DNA from: Anaerosacchariphilus polymeriproducens | GTDB taxonomy: Bacteria > Bacillota > Clostridia > Lachnospirales > Lachnospiraceae | Direction of reading: 5' to 3' | Assembly: GCF_003363435.1 (NCBI RefSeq) | Contig: NZ_QRCT01000015.1 | Span: 1 to 59,817 of the forward strand | Length of the DNA stretch: 59,817 nt | Shown here: positions 18,035-29,500 of the stretch, piece after piece | Position numbering within the stretch: the stretch's first letter is position 1 | Layout of the letters: each line of letters starts with the position of its first letter | Translations under genes and position numbers: made by a program | Notes under the pieces: generated by a model | The model's database searches: none | What the model was told of the DNA's origin: nothing | Seen by the model: the letters and a program-made list of their open reading frames with translations, nothing else

Positions 18035-18154
18035 GGGATAAGTGTAACAATAAAAGTCGTTTAATTATTAAAATTTTTATTTTTTAGAATAAAGGATATA
18101 CGAATCAAAAAAAATTAGCTATACTATTACTATATAAGTGAAAGAGGTGGGAGC

Positions 18155-19753
18155 TTGTATAAAGTACTAATAGCAGATGACGAAGTAAATATATGTATGC
18201 TGATAAAAAAGTTAATGAACTGGGAAGTACTTCAATTAGAAGTAATTGATATTGTTCATAATGCAGTAGATGCTTTCGCATGTATAAAGAAGCAACAGCC
18301 AGACATAGTAATCAGTGATATAAGAATGCCAGGATATGATGGTTTGGTATTGATACAGAAATCTCTTGAACTTCCGAAGAGACCTGAATTTATTATTATT
18401 AGTGGGTATAAATATTTTGAATATGCTCACCGTGCACTTAGTATGGGAGTAGAGCATTATCTATTAAAACCGATTGACAAAGAAGAATTGGAAAAATCAT
18501 TAAAACGAATTGTAGAAAAAATAGAATCCTTTAAGCAGAAAGAGTTCGTAGAAAAGCAGTTAAAAGAAGAAATATACACGAGAAGAAAAACCATGAAAAA
18601 GCATTTCCTCACAAGCATAATAAAATATGATGGACAAGCGGTGGATGAGTTGAAGGAGGAATATCAAAATAATTTTAATAGTGGCTGTTTCCAGGCAATC
18701 TTTGCTAAAGTAGATTTTCCGATTCAGGGAATAGGTGAATTAAACGGTTTACTTCCAATGATTGAAGCTGTAATAGATGGTATTTTAAAAACAAGCGGTT
18801 ATGAGTATATCAACAATACTATGAAAAGTGGAATTGTATCAGTTATTAACTTCGATATTTCAGAAAAGAAACATGTAGAAGAGATGTATAATCGTTTTCA
18901 GGATCAATTAATGTATGAAATGAATAAGTTCCATTTATTTTCCATTACAATTGGTGTGGGAGAAACTGTGTCTAGTATTTCTAGCGTGAAAACAACTGTA
19001 AATGGTGCAATCGAGGCAGTGAAGTGCCGCATTAAAAAGGGAGTAAACCGCATCATTTATAATGAGCAGCTGGCTTATAACAAAGTATATATAAGAGATA
19101 TATTAAATGAAAGTGAAAAACTTAAAATTGAGAATTTTATGGAAATCATGGATTTTTCTGCATTGCATACTTTTATGGAAGAAAAAATAATTTTGCTCCG
19201 ACAAACGCCTTTTTATTCTCCGGTATCTGTATTTGATTTTTTTGAAACAATCGAGCATCAAATTGTAAAAGCACTGATTAAAATAAATGCAGATGAAAAG
19301 TTGATAGAACGTATCCAACAGCAATTTGAAGCAGCGATGGATATGTGTTTAAAAGAAGAATCTTTGAATCGCAAGTGTCAAAGTATTATTTCGGATTGCA
19401 TTGACCAGTTGATACAGGATAAGAAAAATAAAAGCCAGCTGCCGGTAAGAATTGCAAAACAGTATATACAGGAAAATTATAAAAAACAGTTAATGTTGGA
19501 AGATGTTGCAGAAGCTACCAATTTAAGCCCGGCATATTTGAGTACCATTTTTAAGAAGGAATTAGGAATCAGTTTTACAGATTATATGATATCATGCAGA
19601 ATAGAAATGGCAAAAGAATTATTAAAGACCACAGATGAAAGCATAGCGGTAATCGCTGAACAGGTGGGCTATGTAGATTACAGATATTTTAGTAAGATTT
19701 TTTTAAAAGTGGTAGGACTGAAACCATCTGTATATAGAAAGCTGTTTATGTAA
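18155..19753 (+). CDS. Response regulator with AraC-type DNA-binding domain (YesN-like)
   Basis: A 532-aa cytoplasmic response regulator. A receiver domain occupies about 1-120, with the acidic pair DDE (8-10), phospho-acceptor D55 in VISDIRMPG and the conserved Lys in LLKPIDK. A poorly conserved middle of about 300 residues follows, and the C-terminal AraC double helix-turn-helix (about 430-532) has MLEDVAEATNLSPAYLSTIFK and AVIAEQVGYVDYRYFSKIF. The start is TTG at 18155, 5 nt after AGAGGTGG; no better start exists. The kinase gene follows after 10 nt and a degenerate transporter ATPase after that, forming one operon. In this family the usual targets are adjacent sugar-uptake genes, here probably the binding protein at 22448. 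Confidence 0.9.
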   Translation: MYKVLIADDEVNICMLIKKLMNWEVLQLEVIDIVHNAVDAFACIKKQQPDIVISDIRMPGYDGLVLIQKSLELPKRPEFIIISGYKYFEYAHRALSMGVEHYLLKPIDKEELEKSLKRIVEKIESFKQKEFVEKQLKEEIYTRRKTMKKHFLTSIIKYDGQAVDELKEEYQNNFNSGCFQAIFAKVDFPIQGIGELNGLLPMIEAVIDGILKTSGYEYINNTMKSGIVSVINFDISEKKHVEEMYNRFQDQLMYEMNKFHLFSITIGVGETVSSISSVKTTVNGAIEAVKCRIKKGVNRIIYNEQLAYNKVYIRDILNESEKLKIENFMEIMDFSALHTFMEEKIILLRQTPFYSPVSVFDFFETIEHQIVKALIKINADEKLIERIQQQFEAAMDMCLKEESLNRKCQSIISDCIDQLIQDKKNKSQLPVRIAKQYIQENYKKQLMLEDVAEATNLSPAYLSTIFKKELGISFTDYMISCRIEMAKELLKTTDESIAVIAEQVGYVDYRYFSKIFLKVVGLKPSVYRKLFM

Positions 19754-19763
19754 AGAGGGACTT

Positions 19764-20798
19764 ATGAAGAAGAGAAACACTGGATTCCAGGACAGAGTAT
19801 TTAAATATGCAAAGGTTGTTTTTGGTGGGTTACTTGCAATAAGTGTAATCAATATAATTGTTTTTATAAGTTTTGCTAATGAAAAGTTATCAAAATATGG
19901 ATATTGTATACTATTACTGCTTGAAATTAGTATTTTAATTACATTCTTACTGATATTTCAGCACTATGTAATCAAACCAATTCGAGTACTGGAAGGAACA
20001 ATTAGAACTATAAACCATGCATCTTTTGATTATGTATTAGAGGAATTAGAAGATGATTCCTTAACAGACAGTCTAACGCGGATTCTGGAAGAATATAAGA
20101 AGAGCATGGTAAGAGAACATACAGAAATTGTTTTGCGTCAGGAATCTGAATATGCCCAACTGCAAAGCCAGATTAATCCTCATTTTCTTTATAATACGCT
20201 GGAAGTAGTACGTGGACAGGCGTTGATTGATGATAATTATAAAATTGCAGATATGACAGAGGCATTGGCGAAATATTTTCGTTATAATATTGGTAAGGAT
20301 AATGATAAAGTCACATTATCTGAAGAAATTGATAATGTTTACAATTATATCAAAATTCAGCAGTATAGGTTTGCGGATAAATTTACCTTTCATATTTATG
20401 TACATGATGATACAGAAGAATATAAAAATTGTATTATGCCGAAGATGACTTTGCAGCCAATTGTGGAGAACGCAATCTTTCACGGAATTGAAGGAAAGAT
20501 AGGAACTGGAACCATTGATTTTCATATCGTTACAACAGAAGAGAGATTGATTGTAACTGTGGCAGATGATGGTATAGGAATGAAAGAAGAAACATTGGAA
20601 GAAATTCATAAGAAACTGAACCAATCGCCAATGGTTGTAAGTTATAAGAAAAAGGGGAATGGAATTGCAATTGAGAACGTGAACAATCGTTTGAAACTTC
20701 TGTTTGGGAAGGAATACGGAATTCATATATCAAGTACGTGGATGGTTGGAAGTGAGGTTGAAATTACAATTCCTAAAGTATTAAAAGATATGAAATAG
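19764..20798 (+). CDS. Sensor histidine kinase of the YesM/LytS type with a minimal sensor region
   Basis: A 344-aa membrane kinase. Two hydrophobic helices (about 17-38 and 46-66) are joined by only about 8 residues, so there is almost no extracellular domain; typical YesM kinases have a 200-250-residue dCache-type one. A HAMP-like linker follows, then the His_kinase domain with H140 in QSQINPHFLYNT and the HATPase with PIVENAIFHG and glycine-rich DDGIGM. It lies between its response regulator and the degenerate RbsA-like gene, which starts 1 nt after its stop. The lack of a sensor domain suggests that the signal comes through a partner protein (inference). Confidence 0.9.
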   Translation: MKKRNTGFQDRVFKYAKVVFGGLLAISVINIIVFISFANEKLSKYGYCILLLLEISILITFLLIFQHYVIKPIRVLEGTIRTINHASFDYVLEELEDDSLTDSLTRILEEYKKSMVREHTEIVLRQESEYAQLQSQINPHFLYNTLEVVRGQALIDDNYKIADMTEALAKYFRYNIGKDNDKVTLSEEIDNVYNYIKIQQYRFADKFTFHIYVHDDTEEYKNCIMPKMTLQPIVENAIFHGIEGKIGTGTIDFHIVTTEERLIVTVADDGIGMKEETLEEIHKKLNQSPMVVSYKKKGNGIAIENVNNRLKLLFGKEYGIHISSTWMVGSEVEITIPKVLKDMK

Positions 20799-20799
20799 G

Positions 20800-22266
20800 A
20801 TGGATGAATGTATGAAAAAAGAGATTCTAAGAATGGAAAATGTATATGTAGGTAGCTTCCCACCATTTCTTTTGAATAATTTTCATCTCACTATTAATGA
20901 AGGGGAAATAGTCAATTTAATTGGTTTGTCAGGAGCAGGGAAATCTTTGCTCCTAGATTACTTTAATGGTGGGGTAGTATTACATTCAGGAAGAGTAATA
21001 TGGGATAAAAAAATATTTGAGCCAGGCAGAACATTTATTCCAGATCAAAAATTGAATTGCATTGGACACAATAGCACATTGGTTGAAAAGATGACGGTAG
21101 CAGAAAATATATTTGTGCTATCCAGAAAGCAGAAAAGAAGCTTTATTATTAAACGCAGAAATATTGTTTATCGTACAAAATTATTATTAGGGAAATATGC
21201 TCCTGATATTAAACCCAATATGCTGGTAGAGCAGTTGACACAATTTCAACAACATGTGGTTGCTTTGCTCCGCGCAGTAGAAAATGAAGCAAGACTTATT
21301 ATCATTGATGATATTTTTCAATTCTATGGACAAAATGAAATTATGAAGATGCGAAAACTGCTTTTAAAATTAAAGAATAATAATATTTCGATTTTGTGTG
21401 AAAGTCATAATGAAAACTTTAATTTAAATATTTCAGATAAAATTGTAATTATACGAAGGGGAATGAATGTTAGAACCTTCTATAATGAGGATTATAATAC
21501 TCAGTTGGCAACACAACTTCTTCTAGGAAATGAAATTCCAAAAGTAGTACAGCGGCCAAGTCATAAAAAAGAAAAATGCAGACTTGAAATTATTCATTTG
21601 CATTGTGGAGAAAAAGTTAAAAATGTAAATTTAAAAATTCATCAAGGAGAAGTAATTGGACTTTATGACTTAGACAATAAAGGAAACAAAGAAATTGCAT
21701 TATCCCTGGTGGGTGAGTGTAAAATTCAAAGTGGTCAACTGTATTACAATGGAAAACTGTACATTCCAAGAGATATTGATTATGCAGTCAGCAATAACAT
21801 TGGATATCTTCCAAGAAGCGTGTCTCATGTAGATTTAGTTGATTCTATGAGCTTTATGGATAATTTGTTTTTACCTGTAATGAAAAAGACAAGTAAGTTT
21901 AAGTTTTTAAATGATTACTCGGTGCTTAATTTTTTGTGTAAGGAATATATGGAAGAGCTTGGTATAACAGAAAATTACAAAGAAGAGAAAGTAAAAACCT
22001 TTGATGCATACATACGAAAAAGCATATTACTTACACGGTGGGTACTGTTTCAACCACAGATAATGGTTTGTATTGAACCATGTTCCAATGCAGATATACA
22101 GATGCAAAAAATTATATATGAGGCAATTGAAAATTTGGCAGAACAAGGGTGCAGTGTTATTATTACATCTCCGTATATTATGGATTTAAAACCCATTTGT
22201 GATCGAATTGTTATTCTAAATGAAGAAGGGTATGTTGTAACAGCACTAGAAAAACAATTGAAGTGA
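20800..22266 (+). CDS. Degenerate RbsA/MglA-like tandem ATPase-domain protein, likely non-transporting
   Basis: A 488-aa protein with the double nucleotide-binding layout of sugar-importer ATPases. Domain 1 keeps Walker A (GLSGAGKS, 42-49), but the Q-loop Gln is lost (IGHNSTL), the LSGGQ signature is replaced by LTQFQQHVV and Walker B reads IIIDDI instead of DEP. Domain 2 has no Walker A (DLDNKGNKE at that place), no signature (TFDAYIRKSIL) and VCIEPC for Walker B. ATP hydrolysis for transport is therefore doubtful. Being third in a two-component operon, it may link transporter state to the kinase (inference). Start is ambiguous between 20800 and the ATG at 20812. The C-terminus is complete and the frame uninterrupted over 488 codons, so it is not simply a decaying pseudogene. 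Confidence 0.78.
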   Translation: MDECMKKEILRMENVYVGSFPPFLLNNFHLTINEGEIVNLIGLSGAGKSLLLDYFNGGVVLHSGRVIWDKKIFEPGRTFIPDQKLNCIGHNSTLVEKMTVAENIFVLSRKQKRSFIIKRRNIVYRTKLLLGKYAPDIKPNMLVEQLTQFQQHVVALLRAVENEARLIIIDDIFQFYGQNEIMKMRKLLLKLKNNNISILCESHNENFNLNISDKIVIIRRGMNVRTFYNEDYNTQLATQLLLGNEIPKVVQRPSHKKEKCRLEIIHLHCGEKVKNVNLKIHQGEVIGLYDLDNKGNKEIALSLVGECKIQSGQLYYNGKLYIPRDIDYAVSNNIGYLPRSVSHVDLVDSMSFMDNLFLPVMKKTSKFKFLNDYSVLNFLCKEYMEELGITENYKEEKVKTFDAYIRKSILLTRWVLFQPQIMVCIEPCSNADIQMQKIIYEAIENLAEQGCSVIITSPYIMDLKPICDRIVILNEEGYVVTALEKQLK

Positions 22267-22321
22267 AAATAATTCAAATAGAAAAGTGAAAGAATTTGCA
22301 CTTTTTTAAAAGATACTCTCG

Positions 22322-22350
22322 TTGAATGATAGTAGTATAAATCTTATAAT
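22322..22350 (+). promoter_or_regulatory. Candidate sigma-A promoter for the sugar-binding lipoprotein gene
   Basis: TTGAAT (22322-22327) and TATAAT (22345-22350) are separated by 17 nt, about 100 nt ahead of the gene. Confidence 0.5.
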
Positions 22351-22447
22351 GAAGTTATTAATTAGTTCAGCAATATCGTTTATAATGTGACTAGACTGGA
22401 AAAGCTGGCTGAATGGTAATGAAATTCATTGTAAAAGGAGGAAGGTT

Positions 22448-23461
22448 ATGAAAAACAAAATTTTAAGCGCAATCCTTTGTTTAACAATGGTTGTGACAAT
22501 GGCAACTGGTTGTAATACAAAGGGATCAAGTGAATCAACAGAAAGTACAAGTGGCACAACAGAAACTAATTCAGAGGTTGAAAAAGAATTTGTTGGGTTT
22601 GCAATTTCTTATACTGGAAATGATTTTATGCAAGGACTTGCTGACATGGTAAAACAAAAATTTGAATCAGAAGGTTATGATTGTCAGGTTTCTTCAGCAG
22701 ATGGGGATGCTACAACACAAATCGAACAAATTGAAAATTTCGTTACTATGGGAGCAAAAATGGTACTTGTAATGGCTGTTGACCCAACAGGACTTAAGGA
22801 CGTTGGTAAAAAGGCTATGGAATCAGGTACAGAAATTGTAGCATTTACAACAAAAATTGAAGGTGGGGAAACAACTTATGTTGGCTCTGCTAGTGAAAAT
22901 GAAATTGGAACAGCAATTGCAACTTTAGGCTCTGATTGGGTAAATAAAACATTTCCGGATGCAGCAGATGGTTCTGTCGAAACGGTAATCTTTGGATATT
23001 CAGGTACGCCAGAAGCAGCAGATAGATCAAAGGGTATTCAAGAAGAAATTGCAAAAAATACAAAATGTAAAGTAAAATATATGGAACCAGAAAGCAATAC
23101 GTTAGATGCAGCACAACAGGCAGCTGAAAACTTATTTCAGACAAATCCTGATACAAAATTAATTTTATGTTACAACTCAGGGATGTCTAATGGTGTTAAT
23201 GCTTATATTATGTCTAGTGGTTTATCAGTGGAAGAAAAAGCAACCTTTGGTTCAGATATTAGTGCAGAAGTAATGACTAATATCGGTGCTTCTAAAACTA
23301 ATGCAAGTATTGTTAGAGGTGCGGTATCTTTAGGAGACTATGATGCTATGTGGGATGATCTTTGGGTACCATGTAAATTAATCCTTACAGGTCAAAAAGA
23401 TCAGGTAAAACCTGAGTATTTAGGAGAAACTGAATTAATTACGGCTGATAATTTAAAGTAA
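22448..23461 (+). CDS. Sugar ABC transporter substrate-binding lipoprotein (RbsB-like)
   Basis: A 337-aa periplasmic-binding-protein-like lipoprotein (Peripla_BP_4 type). The signal peptide ends in a lipobox with C22 (MATGC), then a Ser/Thr-rich linker. The body follows the ribose/galactose-binding pattern: GFAISYTGNDFMQGLADMV, EQIENFVTMGAKMVLV and later DRSKGIQEEI. It would bind a sugar or glycoside outside the membrane and deliver it to an RbsA/RbsC transporter, the only intact candidate here being 29501-31961. It has its own promoter-like sequence and terminator, and follows the two-component operon that probably controls it. Confidence 0.88.
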   Translation: MKNKILSAILCLTMVVTMATGCNTKGSSESTESTSGTTETNSEVEKEFVGFAISYTGNDFMQGLADMVKQKFESEGYDCQVSSADGDATTQIEQIENFVTMGAKMVLVMAVDPTGLKDVGKKAMESGTEIVAFTTKIEGGETTYVGSASENEIGTAIATLGSDWVNKTFPDAADGSVETVIFGYSGTPEAADRSKGIQEEIAKNTKCKVKYMEPESNTLDAAQQAAENLFQTNPDTKLILCYNSGMSNGVNAYIMSSGLSVEEKATFGSDISAEVMTNIGASKTNASIVRGAVSLGDYDAMWDDLWVPCKLILTGQKDQVKPEYLGETELITADNLK

Positions 23462-23480
23462 AAGAAGAATAGTACATTTA

Positions 23481-23516
23481 ATAGGGGACTGACTTAGTCA
23501 GTTCCTTTTACCTATT
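23481..23516 (+). terminator. Terminator after the sugar-binding lipoprotein gene
   Basis: Arms near 23485-23493 and 23497-23505 with a 3-nt loop, one G-U pair and a following T-run. Confidence 0.7.
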
Positions 23517-23571
23517 TGGCAGCTGATTAAAAATTTATAAAAGACGTATATTATAAGTTTGGAGGAAGTTT

Positions 23572-25896
23572 ATGCAGGAGTTAAGTAATTCTATACTGTA
23601 TTATGAATTTGCAAAAGGCGAAACAGAAAGCTATCAAATACATCGAGATATTGAGTTGATTTACCTTCTAAAAGGTGAGTTGGAAGTAGAAGTTGCAGAT
23701 AAAATATATCATCTTCAAGCAGATGATGTCATTATGATTAATACAATGAACAAACATCGTATTATTAAAAAGAATAACACACTTTATGTTAAGCTATTTA
23801 TAAGATATATGAAATTATGTCAATTGCTAAATTCTAAAAATTTTTACTTTATATGTAATTCCGTTGTTGAGATTAATAATAATTACGAAGATTTAAGAAA
23901 ACTTATTATAAAATTGCTTAACGAACATTTTATATATCAAAATTATAAAGAGGTATATTTAAATAAAATTTATTATGAGATAGTAATATTTTTATTGAAC
24001 GAGTTTCAGATAAAGAAAAATGAGTTAGAGATATCAGATAAAGACGAAGACGAAAAGAGACTAACTGATATCCTTGAGTATATTGAAATCCACTATCAAC
24101 AGAATATTACGTTAAATGATTTGTCAAAAGAATTTTTTTTAACTCCACAATATTTAGCAAAATATTTTAGAGAAAAAACTGGAACTACGTTCTTAAAATA
24201 TTTAAATCATGTACGGTTAAAAGCTGCCATAGAAGATTTGAAAAATACGAATCAAACCATATTAAAAGTAGCTTTAGACAATGGATTTCCTAATGTAGCC
24301 TCTTTTTCTAGAGTATTTTATGAGAATTTTAAAATAAAACCAATGGTTTTTCGTAATCAATATAGAAAAGATAATTTAGATTCCAATCTTGATTTGGAGA
24401 AGATAGATATAGAAGTGCAAACTATATTGAAAGAGAATGTTAGTTATAATGAGGATAATATTGAATGTAATAATATTTCAGTAGAAATCGATGCTTTTCA
24501 AAAGCAGAGATATAAAGCATATTGGAGAGAAATGATAGATGTTGGAAATTTTGATTTTTTATCAAATAGTGACATACAAAATCAAATTTCTATATTAAAG
24601 AAAGAATTGGGCTTTGAATATGCTAAGATTGTCTTAGATAATACGATTGAATATAATGAAATTGGTAAATTTGATTATTTTAAAAATGAAAGAGTATTTG
24701 ACTTTCTTCTTGAAAATAACTTTAAACTCTATATTGTAATTGATTATCGAAAGATTAGATTAAATAATAATTTTTATGCATACTTGGATAAATTACTTTC
24801 TCATTTTGCCAATCGTTATAGTATTACCAATGTACAAAATTGGAGATTTGAATTATTTTATGACAGCGATTTTGAAGATGAGAAAGCGATTCTCTATTTT
24901 GAAGAATATAAGAAGATATCTGCTATAATTAATAAATATAATATTCGTAAAGATTTAATGGGGCCTGGTATTTTTCTAAGCTACGAAGGTGATAATTTGC
25001 AACGTTATTTGGAGGTAATGAAAAGAAGTAAAATCTCATATGATACGCTTACTTTATCTGTATACCCTTATTTATATGGCAAAGTAGAAGAGGAAATAAT
25101 GTTGCACCGAATATCTAATAATCAATACATGAATAATCAATATGCTTTGGCAAAAAGCATTATGAAAAAACATGGTGTAGATTTTGAAAACATTTATTTT
25201 ACAGAATGGAAAGAATCATTAATGCAAAATGATATTATTAATGACTCGTGTTATAAAGGTGCACTTATTGTAAAAAATATACTTAGTTGCTTTGATGAAG
25301 TAAATGTACTGTGTTATAGCAGCCCACTGGATATTATGTTAGATAGTAAAAATTCAAATAGTGTTGTAAGCGGACTAGCTGGTATGCTTACCAAGCAAGG
25401 AATAAAAAAACCAGCCTTTTATGCTTATTACTTTCTAAATAAAATAGGAAAGTATTTATTAAAAAAAGAAGAACACTTATTAATAACAGCATCTGAAACA
25501 AAAAATTATTCAATTGTCTGTCATAATTGCAAAAAATTAAATTACAAGTACTATACACAGAAGGAACATCAAGTTTTAACTGGTAGCTATGATGAATTAT
25601 TTGAAGATAACGATAAATTGACGCTTCAATTTCAATTTAAAAATATTGATAACGGGAAATATTGTATAAAAGAAAGGTCAATTAATAAACATTTCGGAAG
25701 TGTCCAAGATACTTGGCTTCAGATGATAGAAACTGAGGAAATAAATATAGGATTAAGTGAAGTTGATTATTTAAAGAATATGGCTGCCCCTAGTATTCGA
25801 CTTTATAGTGCCCAAGTGACAGATGGGACCCTTTGTTTGGAATATCAATTAGAACCAAATGAAATAAAGCATATTCATATCATTTACCAATATTAA
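23572..25896 (+). CDS. AraC-family regulator fused to a GH39-like domain (copy 2)
   Basis: A 774-aa paralogue of the protein at 13314: cupin (about 5-95), AraC helix-turn-helix (about 160-262; LNDLSKEFFLTPQYLAKYF and LKVALDNGFPNVASFSRVF) and a GH39-like barrel (about 310-720). The acid/base position reads FYD (D431) instead of WNE, while the nucleophile position is kept as E545 in TEWKE; spacing matches copy 1. It is thus likely a non-catalytic, sugar-sensing barrel. Base composition is visibly more AT-rich than copy 1, hinting at a different history. The gene ends at a large hairpin, and the PTS and GH1 genes downstream are plausible targets. Confidence 0.83.
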   Translation: MQELSNSILYYEFAKGETESYQIHRDIELIYLLKGELEVEVADKIYHLQADDVIMINTMNKHRIIKKNNTLYVKLFIRYMKLCQLLNSKNFYFICNSVVEINNNYEDLRKLIIKLLNEHFIYQNYKEVYLNKIYYEIVIFLLNEFQIKKNELEISDKDEDEKRLTDILEYIEIHYQQNITLNDLSKEFFLTPQYLAKYFREKTGTTFLKYLNHVRLKAAIEDLKNTNQTILKVALDNGFPNVASFSRVFYENFKIKPMVFRNQYRKDNLDSNLDLEKIDIEVQTILKENVSYNEDNIECNNISVEIDAFQKQRYKAYWREMIDVGNFDFLSNSDIQNQISILKKELGFEYAKIVLDNTIEYNEIGKFDYFKNERVFDFLLENNFKLYIVIDYRKIRLNNNFYAYLDKLLSHFANRYSITNVQNWRFELFYDSDFEDEKAILYFEEYKKISAIINKYNIRKDLMGPGIFLSYEGDNLQRYLEVMKRSKISYDTLTLSVYPYLYGKVEEEIMLHRISNNQYMNNQYALAKSIMKKHGVDFENIYFTEWKESLMQNDIINDSCYKGALIVKNILSCFDEVNVLCYSSPLDIMLDSKNSNSVVSGLAGMLTKQGIKKPAFYAYYFLNKIGKYLLKKEEHLLITASETKNYSIVCHNCKKLNYKYYTQKEHQVLTGSYDELFEDNDKLTLQFQFKNIDNGKYCIKERSINKHFGSVQDTWLQMIETEEINIGLSEVDYLKNMAAPSIRLYSAQVTDGTLCLEYQLEPNEIKHIHIIYQY

Positions 25897-25910
25897 AAAG
25901 ATATAATAGA

Positions 25911-25958
25911 AGACGATATTATAAATTAATCATTAAAAATTAATTTATAATATCGTCT
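25911..25958. terminator. 20-bp perfect inverted repeat after AraC-GH39 copy 2
   Basis: Arms 25911-25930 and 25939-25958 are perfectly complementary with an 8-nt loop. The stem is AT-rich and the T-tract after it is short, so termination is probable but may be partial. Confidence 0.55.
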
Positions 25959-26088
25959 ATTTAGAATATGATAAAAATTAATTAATAATTAACAAGGGAT
26001 TAATTAATTAATTGGGCGAACCCTAGAAGAATTTTTTCTATAATATAGTGGTAAGCAAAAACTGTATTGGAGATAAGGAGTTGAGATT

Positions 26089-29332
<3,244 letters not shown>

Positions 29333-29343
29333 TAAAGTATGTG

Positions 29344-29374
29344 TGGTGGTATCAATGATGATACCACCATTTTG
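29344..29374 (+). terminator. Terminator after the PTS-GH1 operon
   Basis: Perfect 11-bp arms 29344-29354 and 29359-29369, a 4-nt loop and TTTT after the stem. Confidence 0.8.
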
Positions 29375-29425
29375 AATATAAATAAGAAATCCAAAAAATT
29401 TACACTTATTTGAAAATCAAGCACA

Positions 29426-29454
29426 TTGTTGTAACCACTCCATCTCGATATAAT
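29426..29454 (+). promoter_or_regulatory. Candidate promoter for the RbsA/RbsC operon
   Basis: TTGTTG (29426-29431) and TATAAT (29449-29454) with a 17-nt spacer, about 45 nt ahead of the ATPase gene. Confidence 0.5.
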
Positions 29455-29500
29455 GATTACATAAGAAAAAGTATTTGGCATTAAAACAGGAGGATGGAAT

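Noticed and set aside
20800-22266. Degenerate RbsA-like gene as a plain pseudogene
   Set aside because: The frame is full length with no stop or frameshift, has a normal operon position and its losses are concentrated in catalytic motifs, which suggests a changed function.
25959-26088. LicT/BglG antitermination site ahead of the PTS gene
   Set aside because: No matching antiterminator motif overlapping a terminator was seen and no BglG/LicT gene is present. The large hairpin at 25911-25958 fits the end of the previous gene.
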